From Thalassotalea fonticola (lineage in GTDB: Bacteria; Pseudomonadota; Gammaproteobacteria; Enterobacterales; Alteromonadaceae): a stretch of DNA of 64,000 nt. A program made the position numbers and the translations under genes. Location: contig NZ_CP136600.1 of the NCBI RefSeq assembly GCF_032911225.1, forward strand, positions 3,968,001 to 4,032,000. Direction: 5' to 3'. The notes under the pieces are model-generated. The model worked only from the letters and a program-made list of their open reading frames with translations, did no database searches and had not been told where the DNA came from. Positions 16,776 to 29,976 of the stretch are shown here, one piece after another (the stretch's first letter is position 1; every line of letters starts with the position of its first letter).

Positions 16776-16804
16776 TTTACAAGGGGTATAAATTAGACTA
16801 TAAT
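16776..16804 (+). promoter_or_regulatory. Promoter of rplJ-rplL-rpoBC
   Basis: TTTACA (16776-16781) and TATAAT (16799-16804) with a 17-base spacer and the discriminator TTCGCCCC. It starts 9 bp after the rplA stop. Confidence 0.75.
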
Positions 16805-16849
16805 TTCGCCCCTAAAAATTTGGTAGGCGCTGAGATTTTCTTTATGAAT

Positions 16850-17030
16850 CCTCAGCTCCCGTCCAAGACCGTAGGTGTAGTTAAAACCTTAAGTACTTTA
16901 TGAGTATGGTGGCAATTACTTAATGTCCTACGTAGATGGTGATTACCCAGATATTTTCCTAAATTTCTGGCTCTCGCCGTAATGGCCTAAGGTAAATGAT
17001 TGCCTTAGGAGTTTTAAATATCGGATTCGT
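16850..17030 (+). promoter_or_regulatory. L10 leader (L10-(L12)4 autoregulatory RNA)
   Basis: The leader contains the paired blocks GACCGTAGGTG (about 16868) and CCTACGTAGATGGTG (about 16927), then CTCTCGCCGTAATGG, all recognisable from the E. coli rplJ leader. L10-L7/L12 binds this RNA to repress translation of rplJ and rplL. The 16805-17055 stretch has no ORF. Confidence 0.8.
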
Positions 17031-17055
17031 CCGGTGAAACCAGGAGTTAAAGCCA

Positions 17056-17550
17056 ATGGCTATCAATCTTGATGATAAAAAAGCAATTGTTGCTGAAGTT
17101 CAAGAAGCTGCTACTGGCGCTCAATCAGCTGTAATCGTGGATTCTCGCGGTGTAACAGTTGAAGCAATTACTACTTTGCGTAAAGAAGCTCGTGAAAACG
17201 GTGTATGGATGAAGGTTGTTCGTAACACGTTAGCACGTCGCGCATTGGAAGGTACTGAGTTCTCATGTATTTCTGATACATTAGTTGGTCCTTCATTAAT
17301 TGCATTTTCAAACGAGCACCCAGGTGCTGCAGCACGTTTGTTCACAGATTTCGCTAAATCAAACGAAAACTTTGAACTTAAGTCAGCAGCATTTGAAGGC
17401 AACGTTGTAGATATTTCGTTATTAGCGAAATTACCTACGTACGACGAAGCTATTGCACGTGTAATGAGCGTTATGAAAGAAGCATCTGCAGGCAAACTTG
17501 CTCGCACTATTGCTGCAGTTCGCGATCAGAAAGAAGAAGCAGCAGCATAA
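17056..17550 (+). CDS. rplJ: 50S ribosomal protein L10
   Basis: 164 residues (165 in E. coli). It has the N-terminal rRNA-binding domain with [20 protein letters not shown] and [13 protein letters not shown], and a C-terminal helix (about 135-160) that carries the L7/L12 dimers. L10 anchors the stalk and represses its own operon through the leader RNA. CCAGGAG precedes the ATG. Confidence 0.98.
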   Translation: MAINLDDKKAIVAEVQEAATGAQSAVIVDSRGVTVEAITTLRKEARENGVWMKVVRNTLARRALEGTEFSCISDTLVGPSLIAFSNEHPGAAARLFTDFAKSNENFELKSAAFEGNVVDISLLAKLPTYDEAIARVMSVMKEASAGKLARTIAAVRDQKEEAAA

Positions 17551-17625
17551 TTACGCTGTTTGTTTATATTTATATAGTTATATATAACAGCGCTTTAGCT
17601 GTTAAAAAGAAATAGGAAAAACATT

Positions 17626-17991
17626 ATGTCTATCTCTCAAGAAGATATTTTAAACGCAATTGCAGACATGTCTGTAATGGATGTTGTTGCTTTAGTTGAA
17701 GCAATGGAAGAAAAATTCGGCGTAACTGCTGCTGTTGGTGTTGCTGTTGCAGCTGACGCTGGTGGTGCTGCTGAAGAGCAAACTGAATTTGACGTTGTAA
17801 TGACTTCATTCGGTGAGAAGAAAGTTGCTGTAATCAAAGCTGTTCGTGGCGCTACAGGTCTAGGCCTTAAAGAAGCTAAAGACATGGTTGAAGCAGCTCC
17901 TAAAGCTATCAAAGAAGGCGTTGAGAAAGCTGAAGCTGAAGCTCTTAAAGCTGATCTTGAAGCTGCAGGCGCAACTGTTGAGATCAAATAA
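17626..17991 (+). CDS. rplL: 50S ribosomal protein L7/L12
   Basis: 121 residues. The N-terminal dimerisation helices (1-33), an Ala/Gly-rich hinge (about 35-52, [15 protein letters not shown]) and the C-terminal factor-binding domain ([20 protein letters not shown] and [10 protein letters not shown]) are complete. It forms the flexible ribosomal stalk that recruits EF-Tu and EF-G. A hairpin with T tract follows before rpoB. Confidence 0.98.
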   Translation: MSISQEDILNAIADMSVMDVVALVEAMEEKFGVTAAVGVAVAADAGGAAEEQTEFDVVMTSFGEKKVAVIKAVRGATGLGLKEAKDMVEAAPKAIKEGVEKAEAEALKADLEAAGATVEIK

Positions 17992-18029
17992 TCTGTATTT
18001 ATACAGATTAGCTGCCTAAATTAGGCAAT

Positions 18030-18058
18030 GGCTGGTGATTTATATCACCGGCCTTTTT
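18030..18058 (+). terminator. rplL-rpoB attenuator
   Basis: GGCTGGTGAT-ttat-ATCACCGGCC hairpin (one G-T pair) with T5 tract between rplL and rpoB. In E. coli the equivalent terminator lets only part of transcription into rpoBC, and the same job is inferred here. The remaining gap to 18233 is AT-rich, with repeated TTGGTTTTTAAACC-like stretches. Confidence 0.75.
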
Positions 18059-18233
18059 GCGCTAAAAGAGATTGGTTTTTAACCAATTCAATATTTTGGT
18101 TTTTTTTTAAACCAAAACAGTGCATTATTGACTATTAACCAAAATTTAACAGGGTTATTTTTTGGTTTTTAATCAGTTTTATTCCTGACTTATTTAAGTC
18201 AGACTTGGCCATAACCAGCTAGATGAGGAACCC

Positions 18234-21200
18234 ATGGTTTACTCTTATTCTGAGAAGAAGCGTATTCGAAAGGACTTTGGTAAAAGCGTTCAGGTAATGG
18301 ATTATCCATTCCTGTTGTCAATCCAACTCGAATCTTTCCGCAAGTTTATTGATATCGATGCAACGGGTGCAGTAGGCTTAGAAGCCGCTTTCCGTAGCGT
18401 ATTTCCAATAAAAAGTTATTCTGGTAATTCAGAATTACAGTATGTTAGCTACCGTTTAGGTGAGCCGTTATTTGATGTTAAAGAATGTCAAATTCGCGGT
18501 GTAACTTACTCTGCCGCTCTACGAGTTAAATTACGCATGGTAATTTACGATAGAGAAGCCGCAGCCGGTACAGTTAAAGATATTAAAGAACAAGAAGTCT
18601 ACATGGGCGAAATCCCATTAATGACGGAAAATGGTACCTTTGTAATTAATGGTACTGAACGTGTTATTGTTTCACAATTACATCGTTCTCCTGGTGTTTT
18701 CTTCGATCACGATAAAGGTAAAACCCACTCGTCAGGTAAAGTGTTATATAACGCCCGCGTTATACCTTACCGTGGTTCATGGTTAGACTTTGAATTTGAT
18801 CCTAAAGATAACTTATTTGTGCGTATCGATAGACGTCGTAAGTTACCTGCATCAATTATTTTACGTGCCTTAGAATATACGACAGAACAAATTCTGGAAA
18901 TGTTCTTTGAAACGACACGTTTTGATATTAAGAAAAACAAGTTAGTTATGGAACTTGTTCCTGAACGTTTACGTGGTGAAACCGCAACGTTTGATATCAA
19001 ACTGCCAAACGGCGATGTACTTGTAGAACAAGGTCGTCGTATTACTGCTCGTCATATCCGTGCTTTAGGTAAAGAAGACGTTGATACTTTAGAAGTACCA
19101 GCAGATTATATTGTTGGTCGTGTACTTGCTAAAGAACACGTGAACAAGAGCACTGGTGAAGTAATCGCTGAAGCGAATGCTGAATTAACCTTAGAGCTAT
19201 TAGCTGAATTAACTGAAGCTGGCTTTAAGTCTTTTGATACCTTATACATGAATGAATTCGATTGTGGTTCATACATGTCTGACACCTTACGTGTTGATAA
19301 CTCAACTAACCGTTTAGAAGCGTTAGTTGAAATTTATCGTATGATGCGTCCAGGTGAGCCACCAACAAAAGATGCTGCCGAAGCATTATTTGAAAACTTG
19401 TTCTTCGCTGAAGAACGTTATGACTTATCAAATGTTGGTCGCATGAAATTTAACCGCCGAGTTGGTCGCTCTGAAAGCACTGGCTCTGGCATCTTATCGC
19501 ACGATGACATCATCTCGGTAATGAAAACGTTAATTGCAATCCGTGACGGTAAAGGTGAAGTGGACGATATCGATCACTTAGGTAACCGTCGTATCCGTTC
19601 TGTTGGTGAAATGGCTGAAAACCAATTCCGTGTAGGTTTAGTTCGTGTTGAACGTGCCGTACGTGAGCGTTTAAGTCTTGGTGATCTTGACGCAGTAATG
19701 CCACAAGATTTAATCAATGCTAAGCCTATTTCTGCCGCTGTTAAAGAATTCTTTGGTTCTTCACAGTTGTCACAGTTTATGGATCAGAACAACCCGTTAT
19801 CAGAAGTTACTCATAAACGTCGTATCTCAGCGTTAGGCCCTGGTGGTTTAACACGTGAGCGCGCAGGTTTTGAAGTACGTGACGTGCATCCAACCCATTA
19901 CGGTCGTGTATGTCCAATCGAAACACCGGAAGGTCCAAACATCGGTTTGATCAACTCGTTATCATGTTATGCCCGCACGAACGACTATGGTTTCTTAGAA
20001 ACTCCATATCGTAAAGTGGTAGATGGTTTAGTAACTGACGAGATTGATTACTTATCTGCAATTGAAGAAGGTAACTTTGTCATCGCTCAGGCGAATGCTG
20101 CAGTTGATTCTAAAAAGCATTTAGTAGAAGGGCTAGTTAACTGTCGTCATAAGAATGAATTTACGCTTATGTCTGCTGAACAAGTTCAATACATGGATAT
20201 CTCTCCACAGCAAATTATCTCTGTGGCGGCATCATTAATTCCATTCCTAGAGCACGATGATGCTAACCGTGCCTTGATGGGCGCGAACATGCAACGTCAA
20301 GCTGTTCCAACATTAAAAGCTGATAAGCCTTTAGTTGGTACTGGTATGGAAAAAACAATTGCTGTAGATTCAGGTGTAACTGCTGTTGCCAAACGTGGCG
20401 GTGTTGTTGATTATGTAGATGCGAGTCGTATCGTTGTTCGTGTTAACGAAAACGAAATGCATGCCGGTGAAGCTGGTATCGATATTTACAATTTAACTAA
20501 ATACACTCGTTCTAACCAGAATACTTGTATTAACCAACGTCCAACTTGTAATGTTGGCGAACCAGTGCAACGTGGTGACGTGTTAGCAGATGGTCCTTCT
20601 ACCGATTTAGGTGAGTTGGCTCTAGGTCAAAACATGCGTATCGCCTTTATGCCTTGGAATGGTTATAACTTCGAGGATTCAATGCTGATTTCTGAACGTG
20701 TAACGAAAGAAGATCGTTTCACTACTATTCATATTCAGGAATTATCATGTATCGCTCGTGACACCAAATTAGGCTCAGAAGAAATTACTTCTGATATTCC
20801 TAACGTTGGTGAGTCTGCATTATCTAAACTAGATGAATCTGGTGTTGTATACATCGGTGCAGAAGTTAACGGTGGCGATATCTTAGTGGGTAAAGTTACT
20901 CCTAAAGGTGAGACTCAGTTAACTCCAGAAGAAAAATTACTACGCGCTATCTTCGGTGAAAAAGCTGCTGACGTTAAAGACAGCTCTTTACGTGTACCTA
21001 ACTCAGTTTCAGGTACTATCATCGATGTTCAAGTATTTACTCGTGACGGTGTTGAAAAAGACGCTCGTGCGATGGAAATCGAAGAAATGCAATTGAAAGA
21101 AGTTAAGAAAGATCTTGGCGATGAATTCAGCATTTTAGAAGATGGTATTTTTGCCCGTGCTAAGAAACTTTTATTATCATCTGGTTTAAATGAGTCAGAC

Positions 21201-22262
21201 CTTAACGGTATGTCTCGTGACCAATGGTTAAGTCAAAGTTTATCTGATGAAGCGCAACAAACTGATCTTGAGCAAATTGCCGAGCAGTATGAAGCAATCA
21301 GAGCTGACTTTGATAAGAAATTTGAAGTTAAGCGTCGTAAGATCACTCAAGGTGATGACTTACAACCTGGCGTACTTAAAATCGTTAAAGTTTACCTTGC
21401 TGTTAAGCGTCGCTTACAACCAGGTGACAAGATGGCTGGTCGTCATGGTAACAAAGGTGTAATTTCAAACGTAGTTCCAATTGAAGATATGCCTCATGAC
21501 AAGTATGGTGAGCCGGTTGATATCGTGCTTAACCCACTTGGTGTACCATCGCGAATGAATATTGGTCAGGTTCTTGAAACTCACTTAGGTATGGCGTGTC
21601 GCGGTATCGGTGAAAAAATTGACCGCATGATCAAAGAGCAACAAGAATTAGCGAAACTTCGCACATTCTTGAAAGATGTTTACGCAGTTGGCGAAACTCG
21701 CCAAGTAGTTGACATTGATAACTTCTCTGATGACGAAGTTAGACGCTTAGCCGATAACTTACGTGCCGGTTTACCAATTGCAACACCAGCATTTGATGGT
21801 GCTGCAGAGAAAGAAATTAAAGAACTATTCCGTTTGGCAGATATGCCAGAAAGCGGCCAGTTCACTCTATTTGATGGCCGTACAGGTCGTGCATTTGAGC
21901 GTCCTGTTACCGTTGGTTATATGTACATGCTGAAACTGAATCACTTAGTTGATGACAAGATGCATGCACGTTCTACTGGTTCTTATTCACTAGTTACGCA
22001 ACAACCACTTGGTGGTAAAGCGCAATTTGGTGGTCAACGTTTCGGTGAGATGGAAGTATGGGCACTTGAAGCATACGGTGCTGCATATACTCTACAAGAA
22101 ATGCTTACGGTTAAATCAGATGACGTTAACGGTCGTACTAAAATGTACAAAAACCTTGTTGACGGTGATCACCGTATGGAACCAGGCATGCCTGAATCTT
22201 TCAACGTATTGTTGAAAGAAATCCGTTCGTTAGGTATCAATATCGAACTGGATAAAGAATAA
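18234..22262 (+). CDS. rpoB: RNA polymerase beta subunit
   Basis: 1342 residues, exactly the E. coli length, beginning [17 protein letters not shown]. The rifampicin-binding cluster near 505-535 reads [20 protein letters not shown] then [12 protein letters not shown], the sensitive (wild-type) sequence. The C-terminal part has the [13 protein letters not shown] motif and the clamp region ending [10 protein letters not shown]. It forms the catalytic core with beta-prime. It starts 242 bp after rplL and is followed by rpoC after 85 bp containing a strong hairpin. Confidence 0.99.
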   Translation: MVYSYSEKKRIRKDFGKSVQVMDYPFLLSIQLESFRKFIDIDATGAVGLEAAFRSVFPIKSYSGNSELQYVSYRLGEPLFDVKECQIRGVTYSAALRVKLRMVIYDREAAAGTVKDIKEQEVYMGEIPLMTENGTFVINGTERVIVSQLHRSPGVFFDHDKGKTHSSGKVLYNARVIPYRGSWLDFEFDPKDNLFVRIDRRRKLPASIILRALEYTTEQILEMFFETTRFDIKKNKLVMELVPERLRGETATFDIKLPNGDVLVEQGRRITARHIRALGKEDVDTLEVPADYIVGRVLAKEHVNKSTGEVIAEANAELTLELLAELTEAGFKSFDTLYMNEFDCGSYMSDTLRVDNSTNRLEALVEIYRMMRPGEPPTKDAAEALFENLFFAEERYDLSNVGRMKFNRRVGRSESTGSGILSHDDIISVMKTLIAIRDGKGEVDDIDHLGNRRIRSVGEMAENQFRVGLVRVERAVRERLSLGDLDAVMPQDLINAKPISAAVKEFFGSSQLSQFMDQNNPLSEVTHKRRISALGPGGLTRERAGFEVRDVHPTHYGRVCPIETPEGPNIGLINSLSCYARTNDYGFLETPYRKVVDGLVTDEIDYLSAIEEGNFVIAQANAAVDSKKHLVEGLVNCRHKNEFTLMSAEQVQYMDISPQQIISVAASLIPFLEHDDANRALMGANMQRQAVPTLKADKPLVGTGMEKTIAVDSGVTAVAKRGGVVDYVDASRIVVRVNENEMHAGEAGIDIYNLTKYTRSNQNTCINQRPTCNVGEPVQRGDVLADGPSTDLGELALGQNMRIAFMPWNGYNFEDSMLISERVTKEDRFTTIHIQELSCIARDTKLGSEEITSDIPNVGESALSKLDESGVVYIGAEVNGGDILVGKVTPKGETQLTPEEKLLRAIFGEKAADVKDSSLRVPNSVSGTIIDVQVFTRDGVEKDARAMEIEEMQLKEVKKDLGDEFSILEDGIFARAKKLLLSSGLNESDLNGMSRDQWLSQSLSDEAQQTDLEQIAEQYEAIRADFDKKFEVKRRKITQGDDLQPGVLKIVKVYLAVKRRLQPGDKMAGRHGNKGVISNVVPIEDMPHDKYGEPVDIVLNPLGVPSRMNIGQVLETHLGMACRGIGEKIDRMIKEQQELAKLRTFLKDVYAVGETRQVVDIDNFSDDEVRRLADNLRAGLPIATPAFDGAAEKEIKELFRLADMPESGQFTLFDGRTGRAFERPVTVGYMYMLKLNHLVDDKMHARSTGSYSLVTQQPLGGKAQFGGQRFGEMEVWALEAYGAAYTLQEMLTVKSDDVNGRTKMYKNLVDGDHRMEPGMPESFNVLLKEIRSLGINIELDKE

Positions 22263-22298
22263 GCTTGCAGCTGACTAAATAGAATAAGTTAGTACATG

Positions 22299-22318
22299 GA
22301 GAGGGCGTTTGCCCTCTC
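22299..22318 (+). other. rpoB-rpoC intergenic hairpin
   Basis: GAGAGGGC-gttt-GCCCTCTC perfect stem without a T tract, 30 bp before the rpoC start. It is more likely an mRNA-stability or processing structure than a terminator. Confidence 0.45.
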
Positions 22319-22347
22319 TAGATGTTAACTCCGACAGGAGATAGAGT

Positions 22348-25300
22348 GTGAAAGATTTACTTAAGTTTCTTAAGCAACAAAATCAAACTGAAGAATTCGA
22401 TGGTATTCGAATTGGCCTAGCGTCACCAGACATGATCCGTTCATGGTCATTTGGTGAAGTTAAAAAGCCAGAAACCATCAACTACCGTACGTTCAAGCCA
22501 GAGCGTGACGGCCTTTTCTGTGCCCGTATTTTCGGACCAGTAAAAGATTACGAATGTTTATGTGGTAAGTACAAACGCCTTAAGCATCGTGGTGTAATTT
22601 GTGAAAAATGTGGTGTTGAAGTAACGCTAACTAAAGTTCGTCGTGACCGCATGGGTCACATTGAATTAGCTAGTCCAGTTGCCCACATTTGGTTCTTAAA
22701 ATCATTGCCATCTCGTATCGGTTTATTACTTGATATGACCTTGCGTGATATTGAACGCGTATTATATTTTGAATCTTATGTTGTTACCGAACCTGGTATG
22801 ACAACACTAGAGCGCAGCCAAATTTTAACCGAAGAAGAGTACTTAGATTCTCTTGAAGAACACGGTGACGAGTTTGATGCGAAAATGGGTGCTGAAGCCG
22901 TTTTAGCCCTATTGAAAGAAATTGACCTTAACGCTGAAATTGATCAAATGCGTGAAGAACTACCTGAAATAGGTAGTGAAACTAAGCGTAAAAAAATCAC
23001 TAAACGCCTTAAGTTAATGGAAGCATTCGCTCAGTCTGGTAACAAGCCAGAATGGATGATTATGTCGGTTCTTCCGATTCTTCCACCAGATCTACGTCCA
23101 CTAGTTCCACTAGATGGCGGTCGTTTTGCAACGTCTGATCTGAACGATTTATATCGTCGTGTTATTAACCGTAACAACCGTCTTAAACGTCTACTAGATC
23201 TAGTAGCACCAGACATTATCGTACGTAACGAAAAACGTATGCTACAAGAGTCTGTTGATGCGTTATTAGATAACGGTCGTCGTGGTCGCGCTATTACTGG
23301 TTCTAACAAACGTCCTCTTAAATCTCTTGCTGATATGATCAAGGGTAAGCAAGGTCGTTTCCGTCAGAACTTACTAGGTAAGCGTGTAGATTACTCTGGT
23401 CGTTCTGTAATCACGGTTGGTCCAACACTACGTTTACACCAATGTGGTCTTCCGAAGAAGATGGCATTAGAGTTATTCAAACCTTTCATCTACGGTAAAT
23501 TAGAAGCCCGCGGTCTAGCGACTACGATCAAAGCTGCTAAGAAACTTGTTGAACGTGAAGGTGGTGAAGTTTGGGATGTACTTGATGAAGTAATCCGCGA
23601 ACATCCGGTTATGCTTAACCGTGCACCAACGCTTCATAGACTTGGTATCCAAGCGTTCGAACCGGTACTTATCGAAGGTAAAGCAATCCATTTACACCCA
23701 CTAGTTTGTGCGGCATACAATGCCGATTTCGATGGTGACCAAATGGCGGTACACGTTCCTTTAACTATCGAGGCTCAATTAGAAGCTCGTGCGTTAATGA
23801 TGTCTACCAATAACGTATTATCACCTGCCAACGGCGACCCAATCATCGTTCCTTCACAGGATGTTGTATTAGGTCTTTACTACTTAACACGTGATTGTGT
23901 TAATGGTAAAGGTGAAGGTATGGTTTTCACTTCTGTTAAAGAAGCTGAAAAAGCTTACCGTACTGAAGTTGCAGAATTACACGCTCGAGTGAAGATTCGT
24001 ATCACTGAGTACTTTAAAGACGAAGAAGGTAACTTTACTGTTGCTGAAACTGCATTACGTGACACCACTATTGGTCGTGCACTTATGTGGCAAGTTTGTC
24101 CTAAAGGCTTACCATACGAGCTGATTGATAAGCCATTAGGTAAAAAGCAAATTTCAACGCTTATTAACCATGCTTATCGTAACTTAGGTCTTAAAGACAC
24201 AGTTATGTTTGCTGATCACATTATGTATACCGGTTTCCACTATGCGATGGTAGCAGGTGCTTCAGTTGGTATTGACGATATGGTAATTCCAGATGCGAAA
24301 TACACTATCATTGACTCTGCTGAAGAAGAAGTTAAAGAAATCCAAGAACAATTTGAATCTGGTCTTGTAACTGCTGGTGAGAAATACAACAAAGTAATTG
24401 ATATCTGGTCATCTGCTAACGAAAAAGTTTCGAAAGCGATGATGGATAACTTATCGAAAGAATCAATCTTAAACCGCGACGGTGAGATGGAAGAGCAAGA
24501 CTCATTCAACTCTATCTTCATGATGGCTGACTCTGGTGCTCGTGGTAGTGCCGCTCAGATTCGTCAATTAGCTGGTATGCGTGGCCTAATGGCTAAGCCA
24601 GATGGTTCAATCATCGAAACGCCAATCACTGCGAACTTCCGTGAAGGCTTGAACGTATTACAATACTTCATCTCTACTCATGGTGCTCGTAAAGGTTTGG
24701 CCGATACGGCACTTAAAACAGCTAACTCGGGTTACTTAACTCGTCGTCTGGTTGATGTAGCACAAGATTTGGTTGTAACTGAACAAGATTGTGGTATCGA
24801 AGAAGGTCTATTAATGACGCCACTTATTGAAGGTGGTGATGTTGTAGAGCCTCTACGTGAACGTGTTCTTGGTCGTGTTGTAGCACAAGACGTGTTGATT
24901 CCAGGTACTGAAGACGTGCTTTATGCTCGTAACAGCTTACTTGATGAAGCTGATTGTGATGTATTGGAAGAGCATTCTGTTGACCAAGTTTGGGTTCGCT
25001 CAATTATTACTTGTGACACTGACTTTGGTATTTGTGCATTATGTTACGGTCGTGACTTGGCGCGTGGTCACCTTATTAACGAAGGTGAAGCAATCGGTGT
25101 TGTGGCAGCACAATCAATCGGTGAGCCTGGTACACAGCTAACGATGCGTACGTTCCATATCGGTGGTGCTGCATCTCGTGCATCTGCTGAAAACAGCGTA
25201 CAAGTTAAAAATACTGGTACTCTTAAACTGCAAAATGCGAAGTTCGTTACTAACTCTGAAAAGAAACTTGTAATTACTTCTCGTTCATCTGAAATTACTG

Positions 25301-26580
25301 TTATTGATGAGTTAGGTCGTGAGAAAGAACGTTATAAAGTTCCTTATGGTTCAATTTTAAACAAAGCAGACGGTAAAGAGATTGCAGCTGGCGAAACTAT
25401 CGCTAACTGGGACCCTCATACGCATCCAATCATTACTGAGGTTGGTGGTAAAATTCAATTCGTTGACCTTATCGATGCGGTAACTATGACACGTCAAACT
25501 GATGAACTAACTGGTTTATCAAGCATCGTTGTTACAGACCCTGCTCAACGTGGTACTGCGGGTAAAGAAATGCGCCCAATGGTTAAGCTTGTTGATAAGA
25601 AAGGTAATGATGTAATGATCGCTGGTACAGAAATTCCAGCTCAGTACTTCTTACCTGGTAACGCAATCGTTAACCTTGAAGATGGTGCAGAAGTTAATAT
25701 CGGTGATGCGTTAGCACGTATTCCACAAGAGTCTTCAAAAACTCGTGATATTACCGGTGGTCTTCCTCGCGTTGCTGACTTATTTGAAGCTCGTAAGCCA
25801 AAAGAGCCTGCTATTCTTGCAGAGAAAACAGGTATCATTGGTTTCGGTAAAGAAACAAAAGGTAAGCGTCGTCTATTAATCACTCAACCAAGTGGTGAAG
25901 TATACGAAGAGATGATCCCTAAATGGCGTCAACTTAACGTGTTTGAAGGTGAATCTGTACTTAAAGGTGAAGTTATCGCCGATGGTCCTGAATCACCACA
26001 CGATATATTACGTTTACGTGGTATTGACCATGTTGCTAACTACATCGTGAACGAAGTACAAGACGTATACCGTTTACAAGGTGTAAAAATCAACGATAAG
26101 CACATCGAAGTAATTGTTCGTCAGATGATCCGCAAATGTGAGATCATGACAGCTGGTGACAGTACGTTCTTACCAGGTGAGCAAGTTGAAGTAGCACGCG
26201 TTAAAATTGCTAACCGTGAATTGGAAGCGCAAGGTAAAGCTCCAGCTGAGTTCCAAACTCTAATGCTTGGTATTACTAAAGCGTCGCTTGCAACAGAATC
26301 ATTTATTTCTGCTGCATCGTTCCAAGAAACAACTCGTGTACTTACTGAAGCTGCTGTTGCAGGCAAGAAAGATGACTTACGTGGCTTGAAAGAGAACGTA
26401 ATCGTTGGACGTCTAATTCCTGCCGGTACTGGTTATGCGTATCATCAAAATCGCATGAACAAAGCCAACATACCTGTTGAAGAAGAAGTAACAGTTTCTG
26501 CTGAAGATGCTGAACAAGCACTAACAGATGCATTAAATGCAGACTTGTTAGGCGGTTTTGCACCAAGCGGTGACGAATAA
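22348..26580 (+). CDS. rpoC: RNA polymerase beta-prime subunit
   Basis: 1410 residues (1407 in E. coli), GTG start preceded by AGGAGATAGA. It has the N-terminal zinc-binding cluster CLCGKYK...CEKCGVE (about 70-90), the catalytic [12 protein letters not shown] (about 458-469) that holds the active-site Mg, the bridge-helix region and a second Cys cluster near 815-900. It pairs with RpoB to form the catalytic core. The acidic C-terminus ends GGFAPSGDE. Confidence 0.99.
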   Translation: MKDLLKFLKQQNQTEEFDGIRIGLASPDMIRSWSFGEVKKPETINYRTFKPERDGLFCARIFGPVKDYECLCGKYKRLKHRGVICEKCGVEVTLTKVRRDRMGHIELASPVAHIWFLKSLPSRIGLLLDMTLRDIERVLYFESYVVTEPGMTTLERSQILTEEEYLDSLEEHGDEFDAKMGAEAVLALLKEIDLNAEIDQMREELPEIGSETKRKKITKRLKLMEAFAQSGNKPEWMIMSVLPILPPDLRPLVPLDGGRFATSDLNDLYRRVINRNNRLKRLLDLVAPDIIVRNEKRMLQESVDALLDNGRRGRAITGSNKRPLKSLADMIKGKQGRFRQNLLGKRVDYSGRSVITVGPTLRLHQCGLPKKMALELFKPFIYGKLEARGLATTIKAAKKLVEREGGEVWDVLDEVIREHPVMLNRAPTLHRLGIQAFEPVLIEGKAIHLHPLVCAAYNADFDGDQMAVHVPLTIEAQLEARALMMSTNNVLSPANGDPIIVPSQDVVLGLYYLTRDCVNGKGEGMVFTSVKEAEKAYRTEVAELHARVKIRITEYFKDEEGNFTVAETALRDTTIGRALMWQVCPKGLPYELIDKPLGKKQISTLINHAYRNLGLKDTVMFADHIMYTGFHYAMVAGASVGIDDMVIPDAKYTIIDSAEEEVKEIQEQFESGLVTAGEKYNKVIDIWSSANEKVSKAMMDNLSKESILNRDGEMEEQDSFNSIFMMADSGARGSAAQIRQLAGMRGLMAKPDGSIIETPITANFREGLNVLQYFISTHGARKGLADTALKTANSGYLTRRLVDVAQDLVVTEQDCGIEEGLLMTPLIEGGDVVEPLRERVLGRVVAQDVLIPGTEDVLYARNSLLDEADCDVLEEHSVDQVWVRSIITCDTDFGICALCYGRDLARGHLINEGEAIGVVAAQSIGEPGTQLTMRTFHIGGAASRASAENSVQVKNTGTLKLQNAKFVTNSEKKLVITSRSSEITVIDELGREKERYKVPYGSILNKADGKEIAAGETIANWDPHTHPIITEVGGKIQFVDLIDAVTMTRQTDELTGLSSIVVTDPAQRGTAGKEMRPMVKLVDKKGNDVMIAGTEIPAQYFLPGNAIVNLEDGAEVNIGDALARIPQESSKTRDITGGLPRVADLFEARKPKEPAILAEKTGIIGFGKETKGKRRLLITQPSGEVYEEMIPKWRQLNVFEGESVLKGEVIADGPESPHDILRLRGIDHVANYIVNEVQDVYRLQGVKINDKHIEVIVRQMIRKCEIMTAGDSTFLPGEQVEVARVKIANRELEAQGKAPAEFQTLMLGITKASLATESFISAASFQETTRVLTEAAVAGKKDDLRGLKENVIVGRLIPAGTGYAYHQNRMNKANIPVEEEVTVSAEDAEQALTDALNADLLGGFAPSGDE

Positions 26581-26669
26581 AGCATAATCATCAGGTAAAA
26601 GGTCTGCAGTGATCTTTTACCGTTGATCACAAACTGTACAAAAAAGATCAAGGATCTTCCTTGTATAAC

Positions 26670-26698
26670 TTGACAGTTCGGTGCTTGACCTATAAAAT
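26670..26698 (+). promoter_or_regulatory. Promoter of the str operon (rpsL-rpsG)
   Basis: TTGACA (26670-26675), 17-base spacer, TAAAAT (26693-26698), then the very GC-rich discriminator CCGCGACCC, the pattern of ppGpp-sensitive ribosomal promoters. Confidence 0.7.
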
Positions 26699-26731
26699 TC
26701 CGCGACCCTATAAGTAGGGTCGCGGATTTTC
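26695..26731 (+). terminator. rpoC terminator overlapping the str promoter
   Basis: CCGCGACCCT-ataagt-AGGGTCGCGG hairpin (26700-26725) flanked by AAAATT and ATTTT. Its left arm is the discriminator of the str promoter. An earlier stem-loop without T tract lies at 26594-26621. Confidence 0.6.
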
Positions 26732-26787
26732 ACGTTTAAGAGCGTGCTAAAATTACAGAAATAAACTGTAACTAAGCACATGTTTAA

Positions 26788-27180
<393 letters not shown>

Positions 27181-27183
27181 CGG

Positions 27184-27262
27184 AACTCCGTCAAGTAAGG
27201 CCAAACAACCTAATTTAACTTTTGTTTTGGGAAATTCCTGAAATTACAATCGGAGTACATAA
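27184..27262 (+). promoter_or_regulatory. S7 translational repressor site (rpsL-rpsG spacer)
   Basis: ACTCCGTCAAGTAAGGCCAA and the later TCCTGAAATTACAATCGGAG closely resemble the E. coli S12-S7 spacer, to which S7 binds to repress its own synthesis. The two ends can pair (CTCCG/CGGAG). Confidence 0.6.
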
Positions 27263-27263
27263 A

Positions 27264-27737
27264 ATGCCAAGAAGACGTGTCGTAGGACAAAGAAAAATCT
27301 TGCCAGATCCGAAGTTCAAAAACGAACTTTTAGCAAAATTCATCAACATCCTTATGGTTGATGGTAAAAAATCGACAGCAGAAAAAATCGTTTATGGTGC
27401 ACTAGACATCTTAACTGAGAAAAATACTGATAAAGAACACTTAGAGTTGTTCGAGATCGCTTTAGAAAACATCCGCCCTTCAGTGGAAGTTAAATCTCGT
27501 CGCGTAGGTGGTTCAACTTATCAAGTACCAGTTGAAGTTCGTCCAGTACGTCGTAACGCTCTAGCCATGCGCTGGTTAGTTGACGCTGCTCGTAAACGTG
27601 GTGAAAAATCAATGGCTCAACGCCTAGCTAACGAAATGTTAGATGCTTCTGATAACAAAGGTTCAGCTGTGAAGAAACGTGAAGACGTTCACAGAATGGC
27701 TGAAGCTAACAAAGCATTCGCTCATTACCGTTGGTAA
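27264..27737 (+). CDS. rpsG: 30S ribosomal protein S7
   Basis: 157 residues from the ATG at 27264, chosen over an upstream in-frame ATG (27222) because S7 proteins begin [10 protein letters not shown] and CGGAGT precedes it. It is all-helical with the conserved [20 protein letters not shown] (about 76-95) and [15 protein letters not shown]7 nucleates assembly of the 30S head and represses its own operon. A strong terminator follows at 27746. Confidence 0.97.
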   Translation: MPRRRVVGQRKILPDPKFKNELLAKFINILMVDGKKSTAEKIVYGALDILTEKNTDKEHLELFEIALENIRPSVEVKSRRVGGSTYQVPVEVRPVRRNALAMRWLVDAARKRGEKSMAQRLANEMLDASDNKGSAVKKREDVHRMAEANKAFAHYRW

Positions 27738-27745
27738 AATAATAT

Positions 27746-27774
27746 GGCTGGCCAAGCAATTGGCCAGCCTTTTT
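27746..27774 (+). terminator. Intrinsic terminator between rpsG and fusA
   Basis: GGCTGGCCAA-gcaa-TTGGCCAGCC, a perfect 10-bp GC-rich stem followed by T5. It is only 40 bp before the fusA start. Confidence 0.85.
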
Positions 27775-27814
27775 CTGTTATCTAAGCTCAAGCTTAGAAC
27801 AAGGATTAAGTAAA

Positions 27815-29920
27815 GTGGCTCGTACGACTCCTATTGAGCTATACCGTAACATCGGTATCTGTGCTCACGTAGATGCTGGTAAAACCACAACTACTGAACG
27901 TGTACTCTTTTATACTGGCCTATCTCATAGGATCGGTGAAGTACATGACGGTGCTGCAACCATGGACTGGATGGAACAAGAGCAGGAACGTGGTATCACT
28001 ATCACATCCGCTGCGACTACCTGTTTCTGGAAAGGCATGGAAGGTCAATTCAAAGACCACCGTATCAATATCATCGACACTCCCGGCCATGTAGACTTTA
28101 CTATTGAAGTAGAACGCTCTTTGCGTGTACTTGATGGTGCCGTACTAGTACTTTGCGCTTCATCTGGTGTTCAGCCACAAACTGAAACCGTATGGCGTCA
28201 AATGGAAAAATACGAAGTACCACGCCTGGTATTTGTTAATAAAATGGACCGTACCGGTGCAAATTTCCTAAGTGTTGTTGAACAAATGAAGGATCGCCTT
28301 GGTGCGAATCCTGTACCAATGCAGCTAGCTATTGGTAGTGAAGAAGAATTTACCGGTGTTGTTGATCTTATCAAGATGAAAGCAATTAACTGGAATGAAG
28401 CTGATCACGGCATGACTTTCTCATACGAAGACATCCCAAGTGATATGCAAGATTTAGCAGAAGAGTGGCGCGAGCACTTAGTTGAATCAGCAGCAGAAGC
28501 TTCTGAAGAATTGATGGATAAATACCTGGAAGACGGTGAGTTATCTGAAGCAGAGATCAAAGCAGGTCTTAGAACTCGCAGCCTAAATAATGAAATCATC
28601 CTTGTGACTTGTGGCTCTGCTTTCAAGAACAAAGGTGTACAAGCGGTACTTGACGCCGTTGTTGAATATTTACCATCGCCTACTGAAGTTAAAGCGATAA
28701 CCGGTATTAATAATGACAAAGACGAAACCGAAGGTACTCGTGAAGCTGACGACAGCGCGCCATTTGCGGCTCTGGCGTTTAAAATTGCAACGGACCCATT
28801 CGTAGGGACGCTAACTTTTATCCGCGTATATTCGGGTGTGGTTAACTCTGGCGATGCGGTTTATAACGCAGTTAAAGCGAAGAAAGAGCGAATTGGCCGT
28901 ATTGTGCAAATGCATGCCAATGATCGTGCTGAAATCAAAGAAGTTCGCGCTGGTGACATCGCGGCCTTAATTGGTATGAAAGAAGTAACAACAGGTGATA
29001 CTTTATGTGATCCAAACAAAGTAATTACTTTAGAGCGTATGGAATTTCCAGAGCCAGTTATTTCTATTGCAGTTGAACCAAGAACAAAAGCTGACCAAGA
29101 AAAAATGGGTGTAGCTCTAGGTAAACTTGCTGCCGAAGACCCATCGTTCCGCGTAGAAACAGATGATGAAACCGGTCAAACGATTATCTCTGGTATGGGT
29201 GAATTACACCTAGATATCATTGTTGATCGAATGAAACGCGAGTTTAAAGTTGACTGTAATGTTGGTAAACCACAAGTATCTTATCGTGAAACCATCCGCA
29301 AAACTGTGGAAGTGGAAGGTAAATTCGTACGTCAATCTGGTGGACGTGGCCAATTTGGACATGTTTGGCTTAAAATTGAACCTTTGGCTGAAGGCGAAGG
29401 CTTCCAATTTGAAAGCGAGATTGTTGGTGGCGCTGTGCCCAAGGAATACTGGTGTGCAGTTGAAAAAGGTTGTGAAGAGCAAATGCAAAACGGCGTTTTA
29501 GCTGGTTTTCCTTTGTTAGATATTAAAGCGACTTTGTTTGATGGCTCATTTCATGATGTTGATTCAAATGAAATGGCTTTTAAAGTAGCTGCTTCAATAG
29601 GCTTTAGGCAAGGTGTGCTTGACGCAAAACCTGCTCTGCTTGAGCCAATGATGAATGTTGAAGTAACTACACCGGAAGAAAACATGGGTGACGTAGTTGG
29701 TGATTTAAACCGACGTCGCGGCATGATTGAGGGTATGGATGAAGGTCCTGCAGGCTCTAAGATAGTTACGGCATTAGTGCCACTTTCTGAGATGTTTGGG
29801 TACGCTACCGATTTACGTAGTGCAACACAAGGCCGCGCATCATACTCAATGGAGTTCAAGCAGTACAATGAAGCTCCAAAAAATGTAACAGAATCGATTT
29901 GTCAGCCAAGCGGATATTAA
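27815..29920 (+). CDS. fusA: Elongation factor G (main copy)
   Basis: 701 residues, GTG start after AAGGATTAAG. G1 [15 protein letters not shown] (about 18-32), G3 DTPGHVDF, G4 [10 protein letters not shown], then domains II-V, ending ESICQPSGY. It drives ribosomal translocation and, with RRF, ribosome recycling. Its str-operon position (rpsL-rpsG-fusA-tuf) marks it as the canonical factor. It shares only family-level similarity with the second EF-G at 53136, and its C-terminal end is not the one repeated downstream of that gene. Confidence 0.98.
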   Translation: MARTTPIELYRNIGICAHVDAGKTTTTERVLFYTGLSHRIGEVHDGAATMDWMEQEQERGITITSAATTCFWKGMEGQFKDHRINIIDTPGHVDFTIEVERSLRVLDGAVLVLCASSGVQPQTETVWRQMEKYEVPRLVFVNKMDRTGANFLSVVEQMKDRLGANPVPMQLAIGSEEEFTGVVDLIKMKAINWNEADHGMTFSYEDIPSDMQDLAEEWREHLVESAAEASEELMDKYLEDGELSEAEIKAGLRTRSLNNEIILVTCGSAFKNKGVQAVLDAVVEYLPSPTEVKAITGINNDKDETEGTREADDSAPFAALAFKIATDPFVGTLTFIRVYSGVVNSGDAVYNAVKAKKERIGRIVQMHANDRAEIKEVRAGDIAALIGMKEVTTGDTLCDPNKVITLERMEFPEPVISIAVEPRTKADQEKMGVALGKLAAEDPSFRVETDDETGQTIISGMGELHLDIIVDRMKREFKVDCNVGKPQVSYRETIRKTVEVEGKFVRQSGGRGQFGHVWLKIEPLAEGEGFQFESEIVGGAVPKEYWCAVEKGCEEQMQNGVLAGFPLLDIKATLFDGSFHDVDSNEMAFKVAASIGFRQGVLDAKPALLEPMMNVEVTTPEENMGDVVGDLNRRRGMIEGMDEGPAGSKIVTALVPLSEMFGYATDLRSATQGRASYSMEFKQYNEAPKNVTESICQPSGY

Positions 29921-29976
29921 CTGCAACTGGCGAACCAAATAAGATAAACCATTTTATTTGGTAATTTAATTCGAGC

